64,000 bases of DNA from Melieria omissa (Eukaryota; Arthropoda; Insecta; Diptera; Ulidiidae), in the NCBI GenBank assembly GCA_963971225.1, contig OZ020267.1:108463892-108527891 (forward strand), given 5' to 3'. This document shows positions 1 to 7,990 of the stretch, piece by piece (within the stretch, counting starts at the first letter, position 1; the number at the start of each line of letters is the position of its first letter). Under the pieces are notes generated by a model that worked only from the letters and a program-made list of their open reading frames with translations, was not told the DNA's origin and made no database searches. The translations under genes and the position numbers were made by a program.

Positions 1-458
1 TCACAAAATAACAACAAATGAGAAAAGAAATAATTCAAAACTAAATAAAATTACAAGAGAATTCAGAATTCTAATACAATAACATGTATTAAAATAAATA
101 ATATGTCACATTTATTCTACTGAGAGAGAAACAAAAATTCTGACGTAAATAGCATACAAATTCAGAGTTTCTTCAACTCAAAATTACGACTTTTATATTA
201 AAATTTGTACTCTCAAATTGCGACCCGTTGTACTAGTGCAGTGGTAAGAAGTTAGAAAACAAATTTGGAAAAAATAAAAGAAGGATAAAATTATAAAATT
301 AAATGCCCTTTCTTCTGATATCCACATTAATAGACAAAATTCATAGACATTTCCAGAAAATCTGTGTTTTTAAGAATACCTAATTTTTATAGAAAACATT
401 TCTAGGGTTTATTTATGTCAAACAGTACCTGAAAATAGATTACTAAAAAGGGGTATAA
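1..458. other. AT-rich sequence with no recognised feature
   Basis: I see no open frame, RNA gene or repeat that I can name here. The stretch ends at the target-site duplication of the LINE fragment that follows. Confidence 0.5.
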
Positions 459-466
459 GAACCCGT

Positions 467-492
467 TGGTAGGTAGGTAGGTAGGTAGGTAG
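467..492. repeat. (TAGG)n microsatellite, LINE tail
   Basis: About six uninterrupted TAGG units lie exactly at the 3' end of the minus-strand LINE. Short tandem-repeat tails of this sort replace poly(A) in several LINE clades. Confidence 0.75.
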
Positions 493-793
493 TGGTGGCA
501 GCTCTCATATGAGAGCTTACTTATGCCAAGCTAGGCCCATTGTGTTACCACAGGATCTCTAACCCCTTTTTATTGTTAGGATGTCTCGAACCAGCCCGAA
601 CAGGTGATGAAGCGTATTAGGCCCTTGGCGTCAACCTCCGATAAGTCCGCGAGGTTGGCTGTATAGTAAAACCCTAGATGTTTTTTCCGTTTCCTGCAAA
701 GAGCGGGACAAGTACAAAGTAGGTGGAGAATTTTTTCTTCCTCCTCTATGTCTCTGCAGCTTCAGCAGAAGTCGTTGGCCAGGTGGCGCAGCC

Positions 794-1330
794 CTAATCT
801 GGTAGCGTGGCTGCCAAGGATGCAGTGACTAGTGATGACTCCGACAACAACCCTGAGCGTGCCCTATTGAGGTTTAGCAGACTTTTGGTGCGCTTCCAGT
901 CCAACTTTGGCCAGATCTGTTGCGCTGTCTTGCCTGTCTCCGAGGTTGCCCATACATTGTTAGCGGTTTTTGTCATCGCTTCCTCTATCACCAGCTTGAA
1001 GGTACTCAATGGAATACCTAAGCCGGCGAGTTCTGAGGATAGCTCCTTGGTCGTTCCTTGTCTAGCCAGTTCGTCTGCCCTGCAGTTCCCTGGGATATCT
1101 CTGTGAGCAGGCACCCATATGAGGTGGATTTTAAACTGCTCTGCCATCTCATCAAGAGATTTGCGGCAGCTGATCACTGTTTTTGATGTCAGAACATGAG
1201 ACCCTAGGGCCCTGATAGCCGCTTGGCTGTCAGAGAGAATGCTAATATCTCGCCTAGAGACACTGCCCTCTTTGATCCAATTCAGGGCAGATTCAATGGT
1301 TGAAACCTCTGCTTGGAATACGCTACAGTG
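794..1330 (-). pseudogene. RNase H / C-terminal fragment of a LINE polyprotein
   Basis: An open stretch of about 127 codons (794-1177) plus an in-frame extension to about 1330 carries the three RNase H acidic blocks in order (VFQAE, SDSQAA, ADELAR). The frame slips by one base before the Cys-rich tail, and that tail contains a TGA. The reverse transcriptase and endonuclease parts are absent, as expected for a 5' truncation. It has no cellular function. Confidence 0.8.
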
Positions 1331-1379
1331 GAGGAACCCGTTGGTTCAAAAAATGGAAAAAAAATGAAAGCAGGAAAAT

Positions 1380-1497
1380 AGGCCGATATGTCATCGACCA
1401 AAATCGGCCGATGTGGCATTGGGCAAAAAAGGCTGATACCGATGCCGATACCTATTTTATTGGCCGATACTAGCCGATGCCGATTAATCGGTCGGAC
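1380..1497. repeat. Cluster of GCCGAT hexamers
   Basis: Six GCCGAT copies plus related CGAT variants fall within about 115 bases, between two LINE fragments. Dense hexamers like this are common as subterminal binding sites of hAT-type transposons. That reading is an inference, because no terminal repeats were found here. Confidence 0.5.
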
Positions 1498-1500
1498 TCT

Positions 1501-1850
1501 AGTTGCATCCACACATCGCTTTGAACAAATCCATCATTATAAGAAACTTACTGGGGTTTATGACGATTTATGCAGAAACTGCGGAGACGGGGATGCAGTG
1601 GAATCCACCGAGCACCTGCTATGTCTATCGCTACGGCGGCTCCGGACTCTTGGGACCTGGTTCTTTGATGGACTTGCGAAAAAGCCGTTGCAAACAATAT
1701 CGATTTACAAAATGTCCCCTCCAAGGCCAAATGGTTTTCTAAAAATCCCGTCTGGATCTAAAGGGAAGCCAACAGATTCGGAAGGACACCGAGTTCTAAA
1801 ATGAAGGGAAACACAATGGACGAACAAGGTCTCTGAATTAAGTGGGGTAT
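1501..1850 (+). pseudogene. 3'-end fragment of a second LINE (Cys-rich C-terminus)
   Basis: The plus-strand frame beginning near 1511 contains DLCRNCGDGDAVESTEHLLC, a CxxC...H...C knuckle typical of the C-terminus of RNase H-bearing LINE polyproteins. It is followed by a stretch of the RxRxLGxxFFDxL type. The frame runs upstream into the GCCGAT cluster only by chance. No RT or RNase H is left. Polarity is opposite to the neighbouring LINE, so these are separate insertions. Confidence 0.65.
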
Positions 1851-1859
1851 ATCCCTTAT

Positions 1860-2464
1860 TTAGTGAGGTTAAATCGTTTTAGTTAGATTCCTCATCGTTT
1901 TAAAGTTTAGGTTACGGGTTAAGGTTTGATTGGAGTAGCACTTAAGACTCAAAAATTTACCAAAACATGCATTTGATCCCGGAAAAGAGTTTCAAATTAA
2001 GCTTAGAAGGGAGAAAGGGGCCCACATATATACAAATCCTTATTCAAGGCAAATTTTATAAAATGTCAATAGAGACTGAATTAGTCATCAGCCAATTTGA
2101 TTTCAATCTTTATCAACTGACTTAAGTCAATTTGATTCATTATTCAAAGATTATTTTAACGGTTTTGTGGTTATCCGAGTCATTGAAGAATCGATGCATA
2201 TGTACCCATTCGATTTTAGTGATTTGTTAGACTATTCGTGTATTAGAAAGCCGCTTTACTTTATATCTAACCTAATATTTTATTGAGGCCAAAAAATGTA
2301 TCTTTATGTTCGTTACTAATAAAAAAAGTAACCATAACAAAACTCGTTGGTATTTCACAGTGTGAAAAATTCTTTTCTTTAATTTTTGTTATTTATCTGA
2401 ATTGAAATGCATTTATATGACTTATAAATATAATTTAAATTCTCATTATAGTATTGAAATATTT
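1860..2464. other. 3' flank of the distal PPK gene
   Basis: AT-rich sequence without an open frame of interest. It should contain the 3' UTR of the minus-strand channel gene whose stop codon is at 2465-2467. Confidence 0.4.
2279..2284 (-). terminator. Candidate polyadenylation signal of the distal PPK gene
   Basis: TTTATT on the plus strand reads AATAAA on the minus strand, about 180 nt after the stop codon. The position is plausible, but one hexamer in AT-rich DNA is weak evidence. Confidence 0.35.
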
Positions 2465-5400
2465 TTACATGTCATTAAAATAGTTGAAAACGGGCCGAAA
2501 TGTTAAGAAATATAAAAATTCAAAGGCAGTAACAATGCTAAAGCCCATAATCAAGCCCAAGAGGCCGCCAAAAGTTGCTATCAAATATATAAAAAAAATG
2601 TATGTCAGTCTATGAATTAGCACAAAATAATAAAATATTTTATTAAAATTTTAAATTGTTTACCCAACGAGGAGAGCCAATTTTGAAAAATGTCCATTCG
2701 ATAACGTGTGGCCATCAAATCGCTAAAGAAAACATGCAGCAGTATTTGTTCATTGGCACTCACCGCCTTGCTGTCATATAGTAAATAATTTATATACATT
2801 TATGAGGCACCATTCAGATATACATATAAGTCATCACATAACTTACTCGATATGTATTCTATTTGAAATCAGCTTCAAGTCCAGACGGCCCATAGTTATC
2901 TGGGAGGCATAGCTATTGAACTCACAATTGGGCATACAGTTACAGGGAAACGATTTGGTGTCCTGGACTTTCGATAAAGTGCTATTCACAGTGGGTAGGG
3001 CGCGCACGAAAATATCTGAAAATAAGCATATTTCGCATTATCATTTTCATATTCTTGTATATTAGTATATTTAGTATATTTTTATACTAAACTTGGTAGT
3101 TGATTTAATTGATTAAAAAAATAAATTGAAATAAAAAACTGTTCAAATTATATAAATTAAAAAAAATTCAAGTGTCTACAACATAGACAATAGTTATTGA
3201 ATTGTCTCGGTGTTAAGTTGAAATAATTTGTTGGAGTTTTTATACTAAAAAAATGTATAAGATAACATCATAATGTCACAATGGTTGCATCAACGAATTT
3301 TGTTGCTTTCAGAGCTACTGTTAGCAGTTATTAACAGTTCAATGTTAGAGCAACACTTGAAGTTAACCCACCTCTCGTGGACAGCACACAGTAAATCTCC
3401 GTGATGTCGCAGGTCCTGTAGCTGCCGTTATTTGGCAAATTCAGCGGTATGCAGCCACAGAGTTTGTTCAGTATCGCCATTCGACACTCGGCCATGCAAT
3501 TAACAAACGAATAGTGCTGCAATGTGCCCAGACGTCGCTCGTTGGCAAACAGGCAATTTCGCAGCGAAATATCCATGCGTTTCACATCGTTCGTGGCGTA
3601 CGTCGACTCCGGATTGATGCGTACGAAACTCTCACGCGCCGATGTTACCACCTTGGTTTCGGCATTGTCGTCGGGAAAGTCGTAGGCGTCGTGTATCAGC
3701 AAACGAAAGCCATAACTACTGAAATAGGTGCCAAAATAATCCTGTATAATGGGATTCAGTACCACCGTAATGCCGGTGGCGTAGCCACAGCCGGTCACAC
3801 GATAAGGCCGCTTCGGCACTTGATAGGCAATTTTACTGGAAAAGACCAAATTTTATATTGAACAATTACCAAAAGTACAAAGTGGCTGATTGCAAGTTTT
3901 TACGGGGGAAAATTATTCGAGGCCCGTCCAAAATAGTTGAACGAACAGCAATTGCCCTCGACCGATGTGGTGCGCTGAAACAAACTGTCGCAACGTGCGC
4001 TGGTGCCCTTCCACATGCACTTCGAGATCAGATCCATACAGTCGGGCGAGATGCGTTCGCTCAGCTCTTTCATGGTTAAGTTGTTATATTGCAGAATGCT
4101 GGCAAACAACTGGAAATCCTCCTGCGTGTGATTGAGCGCAAAATTGAAGAACATCGTAATGCGAAAGAGATTCATCAGACGTTCATCGGTCACAGAAGAA
4201 GGACGTTTCCTAAAAGAAAAAGAAGAAGGCATTAACTGTGTTGCCAATTAGCTGTGGAAAGTCGAAAGTGCAAAAAAGGCTGTTTGCCGTCGTGAAAAGA
4301 GTCATTTGTGTGTCTTATTTGAAGCAACAGGTTGAAGCAAATAAGAATGTGAAACAAACATGAGTTTGCTATGACTTCAATGCAGACCGTTGTCTGTGCA
4401 GAAGCAACTTTAAAATCGACCTGCTGGCTGGGAAAGCACTTTCCAGCTTAAAAGCCCCGATTTATGGCATCTGACTCTCGAAAAAACCTTTCAGAAAAAA
4501 CGTGTTGCACTTAAACGTAACTGAACGAAATAATTAATTACTAAATGTAAGAATTAATTAATTAATAACACTACTCGACAAAAAAAGGTTCAATCGCGTG
4601 CACCTAAAAACAAAAGTATTTTCTAAACTAACTTTGGGTCACGGAATACGAAACTGAAAATCAATAAATTATTGTAAGAAGCGTTTTCGAAAGATCTTCG
4701 AAAAACCATTTTTCCCCCTGTTGTTTCGCACATATCGCACACGCACAACAAAAGTGACACAACTCAAAATTTGTGATTTTTCACGAAACACAAAAAAATA
4801 TTTTTGAGCTAAATAACCATTTTTTTTAATAACGAATAGACCGTTCCAAGAATTTTTTTTTTATTTTACACTAGAAAATCCCAAATTTTGAGTTGTGACT
4901 GTTTTGATGATATTTTAATTTAATAATTACGGAAATATTTCAAGTTATGCCACTTTTTCTGAATTTAATGATTGTAAATGACAGTTAAAAAGTTGAAAGA
5001 AAAATTTTGAAAATTCATAACTAATTTAAAAAATTACAAGTATATACAAAAATTGTCAGAATTTTGCTTAAAATTAACTTTAACAAAAATTGATTTTGTC
5101 AAAAGTGACACAATTTGAGGTAGGACTCTTTTGCATTGAGCTGCAGCAATCAAATAGCATCAAACTTCTGACATGAAGAGAGACCTAACTGTATTTTTGC
5201 AACAGTTAACAACAACAAAATATACTGAGCTTTTGCTGATTGGTAGATTGATGCATTGTGCACAGTATTAACACATAAACCCGAAAATTACAAATTTTGA
5301 GTTGTGTCACTTTTGTAGTGCGTGTGCGATATCTCGTAAACGAATCATCCGACTAACACAAGCTGTCCGTCTGTCAGAAGATAATACCTCATCTGTTAGA

Positions 5401-6577
5401 AGAAAATACCTTATCGCATTTCCAGCAATATACAGACTGTCCAAATCAGATGCGATTTGGGGAAGTTACTGACGGTGAAAATTGTAAAAAAGTGAATTTT
5501 TCAACGAATATAAAAAATTATAAATTTTCGAATATTTGTTTTTTATATAAAATAAATGATCTCCTCTGGTTTTAAAATCTAACATGAAAGATTATTATTT
5601 GAGCAAATATTAAGCCTAACATCAATAGAATTGAAAGAAAAATTACAAATTTATGATGCACTGAGTGAAAACACACACTTTACATTTATTGCAAAGTGTG
5701 AAAAATCTTATTTTTCCAAAACCCATCCAAAAGTAGAAAAATAGACGTGAAACTAGAGGTCATTTATAATATCCTGGCATAGTCAGTTTTTCATTTTCTG
5801 ACTCAAAGTCCTTTTTTAAGGACTTTACAATTTTAAGGACATACACATTTCAAATTTTTTTAAATATTTGCGTTTGTGCAATGATGATGATGGCCATTGG
5901 TTGGTCGACTAGAACTCTCAAAGAACATTAAGACTCATTGTCAAGGCGAACTGTTTTACAAGCCTAGTTATCAATTAAGTTTTTAAAAACAATCAAACCA
6001 TACTTTCTGATGAACTCAACGATCTATTAAACTTTTTTCAAGAATAAAAATAAAATAAATATTTTGTAATTTTTTTATTATTTCGAAGCTCTTATTAATG
6101 TTCCTCCTCAGCAACTCACATAATTTTCGCCAAGCTCAACGCTTTCATTTTCGATATCTTGTTGAAATTGCATATTGTTATAGCCGGAAATGGTATATTC
6201 CAGGTGGGAAAGTGTGCGCTTTCAATGACTGTAACCGTGGGCGTTTCACGATTCCAAAACCATGAAATTATGACCAGTGCAACAGAGACCATTATCGAAA
6301 CAATAACCACACATATCCAGAAATTTCGCTCGATGGTCGTTATGCCTTTGAGTGTGATGTAGTTGAAGCCATGCAGCGAGGTGCTGTCGCAATAGTTTCG
6401 CAAATTATCCAAGAACCAGCTGCGCACAGCGGAGAAACTTGCCAAATCACGCAAATGTGATAGACGCGAGAATTTGCGCGGTGCCGTGGTCGAAGCGACC
6501 GACTTATGCGATTTCATAGTTTCACCGGTGAAAATGCGATTCGGCTGTCCGAAACGTGATTTGCCATTAATGGGCAT
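2465..6577 (-). CDS. Pickpocket (PPK) DEG/ENaC sodium channel subunit, 538 aa, 6 exons
   Basis: Exons on the minus strand are 6577-6120, 4209-3904, 3835-3372, 3015-2847, 2770-2664 and 2577-2465. All introns are GT-AG and the phases join (2,2,1,2,1), giving 538 codons plus TAA. I start at the ATG at 6577; the frame is open a little upstream but without an ATG. The HG gating motif is at residues 69-70 and TM1 at about 86-108, followed by the IPFPAITIC signature. A Cys-rich ectodomain follows (GNCCSFNY near 241-248; FPCNCMPNCEFNSY in exon 4). TM2 is at about 503-531 with the G-x-S selectivity filter GFS at 513-515. These are amiloride-type Na+ channel subunits of the plasma membrane, used in insects for mechano-, water- or pheromone sensing and for tracheal liquid clearance. 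I cannot assign a specific PPK number. It lies 0.8 kb downstream of a paralogue on the same strand. All key residues are present, so it looks intact. Confidence 0.93.
2578..2663 (-). other. Intron 5 of the distal PPK gene
   Basis: This 86-nt intron separates the exon ending FQNWLSSLG from the short TM2 exon at 2465-2577. The donor is GTAAAC and the acceptor TTTGATAG. The TM2 exon is only 113 nt and is found by family knowledge rather than by ORF length. Confidence 0.8.
3836..3903 (-). other. 68-nt intron unique to the distal PPK gene
   Basis: Donor GTAAAA at 3903 and acceptor TTTTCCAG ending at 3836 give a 68-nt intron in phase 2 inside the Cys-rich ectodomain. The paralogue at 7.4-10.8 kb is uninterrupted at the corresponding place (GSCCTFNY...SCGYKMG), so the intron was gained or lost after the duplication. 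Confidence 0.8.
4210..6119 (-). other. Intron 1 of the distal PPK gene (1.9 kb)
   Basis: Donor GTGAGT at 6119 and acceptor TTTTCTTTTAG at 4210. It contains the inverted-repeat element at 4732-5332. Otherwise it is AT-rich with no coding potential. Confidence 0.8.
4732..5332. mobile_element. 600-bp inverted-repeat element (MITE-like) in PPK intron 1
   Basis: The left arm begins ATATCGCACACGCAC at 4732, and the right arm ends GTGCGTGTGCGATAT at 5332. The arms pair over about 49 bp with two mismatches. A shorter copy of the right arm (CAAATTTTGAGTTGTGACTG, about 4879-4903) and of the left arm (AAAAGTGACACAATTTGAGG, about 5098-5120) are nested inside. There is no transposase and no clear target duplication. 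It may be a foldback element, and as RNA it could form a long hairpin in the channel pre-mRNA. Confidence 0.75.
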
Positions 6578-7156
6578 TTTTCTCAATGTTATTGATTTGA
6601 TTTAGTTTACTTCGACGACGACTGTACTGCGCCGACTGCTAGGCGACACTAGTTTGTTTCGCAGAATATTGCTTTACGAATAGCAAATGAGCACAACCTG
6701 TGATAGGTTAATTTAATTAGACACTTGTCAACGATATCTGTCACAGGATGACAGGATGTCACGCCATTAAGCCAGACATAAAAGGCCATTAGTTCAATAA
6801 ATGTGTCTTGCCCTCTTTGACTTGGCCTAATAAATGTTGTGTTGTTTTCTGTTTTTTTTTGTATGGCTAATGAAATTCATTAACATGTAATTAACACTAA
6901 CAACTTTGTAGTTTACTAGTTTGTGACTATTTATTGCTGATATTGACCTTGATTCAACAACAAACATGCCCTTAGTTTTGTGGCCAAAAGCAATAATCGC
7001 TTAAGTCCATAAGTACTGTTTTGAGAAACATGCTTTAAAGCAACATCCCAGCAACCTTAACTCAATGATGACTTTAGTCGACCTATGCGTTTATCGTTTT
7101 TGATCACAGAATTCTAGCTGAAGACGTCAAAATATCGAAAAAAAAGACGTGAAGTG
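6578..7156. other. Space between the two PPK genes
   Basis: This holds the 5' region of the distal channel gene and the 3' flank of the proximal one. I see no convincing TATA box before the ATG at 6577; ACAGTCG at about 6625 is only a weak Inr-like match. Confidence 0.4.
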
Positions 7157-7162
7157 TTTATT
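7157..7162 (-). terminator. Candidate polyadenylation signal of the proximal PPK gene
   Basis: An AATAAA on the minus strand lies about 220 nt after the stop codon at 7382-7384. The support is positional only. Confidence 0.35.
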
Positions 7163-7381
7163 ATTTTAGCACTTATTTTGTACAATTAATTACAAAGCAT
7201 TGAACATGGAACAATTATCTTTGTTTTTGTAGTTACAAACTATAAATAACTTTTTAAAAAGAAACCAATTTGTTCACTCATGATTTGTATGTGTTTTGTA
7301 TATTGTTTTGATAACCAAAAGTCATCAATATAAAATCGTACTAAATATTAAATTTGTGTATAAGAAAATATAGCAATTGTT

Positions 7382-7990
7382 TTAGAACTCTTCACACTTG
7401 CTTTGCTGTTCCTGCGCTTCGGGCAACTCGCTCGCTATTTCTTTGGCTATGTACAGTGCCATCTCTTCTACTAATTTTTCCACTATCGGTGTTCCAACAG
7501 AGTCGAAAGCGATTTCCTTCCTTTCTTTGTGTTGAATTTGCGAGTTGCTTTGTGTCAGGCTTTCATTATCGAAATCATGAGGAGTTGAGTAGTTACGAGT
7601 TTCATTAGCCGTTGAAATTTCCTGGATTTCAGTGACACTTAGTTTTGATTGCTTCACATCCTCCACTGTGACTGAGTTGGTATTATTTTCTAGCTGATCA
7701 GGCTTGCCTGCTTTATTTTCTCTATCTGCGTTTTCTGTTTCTAAAAAATCTACTGCTCCAGTTTTATTCTTAACTTCTCCAGAAGTTTTGTTCTTTTCTT
7801 CATTTTCTTTAACTTTTGTTTTTTCAATAGTTTCAACAGTTTCTTGCTTGATAGCCTCGGGATTAGGCTCTTCAACAGCTTTGACCTTTTCTTGCTGTGA
7901 TTTCTCAAGTTCCTTTTTTGCCCGCTCGGCCGCTGCATTCTTTTGTCTTTTTTTAATGCGATAACGTATCTGTTGTAGTGTGAGCCAATT
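7382..7990 (-). other. Charged low-complexity C-terminal tail of the PPK
   Basis: This is part of the last coding exon. After TM2 and a short basic stretch (IRYRIKKRQK), the tail is dominated by Lys and Glu, with runs predicted as helical or coiled-coil and then a Ser/Asn/Thr-rich part. The end is SKCEEF, without a recognised PDZ ligand. No domain is recognised. Confidence 0.7.

Larger units (their letters stand above)
459..1345 (-). mobile_element. 5'-truncated non-LTR retrotransposon (LINE) with 12-bp target-site duplication
   Basis: The same 12 bases, GAACCCGTTGGT, flank the insert at 459-470 and 1334-1345, so the element proper is 471-1333. Read on the minus strand it opens inside an RNase H domain. 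The acidic motif VFQAE is near 1320, SDSQAA near 1230, and the motif WVPAHRDIPGNCRADELAR near 1120-1060. A Cys-rich C-terminal knuckle region (CRDIEEEE..HLLCTCPAL) follows near 640-730. The 3' end is a short tandem array of TACC (TAGG on the plus strand, 467-492), which serves as the tail. RNase H next to a CCHC-like tail fits I/Jockey/LOA-type LINEs; the exact clade is not settled. A frameshift near 850-880 and a TGA near 770 make it dead. Confidence 0.85.

Noticed and set aside
1388..1804. 138-codon plus-strand frame as a gene
   Set aside because: It fuses the GCCGAT cluster to a LINE C-terminal fragment by chance.
6575..6586. An upstream non-ATG start for the distal PPK
   Set aside because: The frame is open to TTG at 6586, but a good ATG follows at 6577 and eukaryotic initiation at TTG is unlikely.
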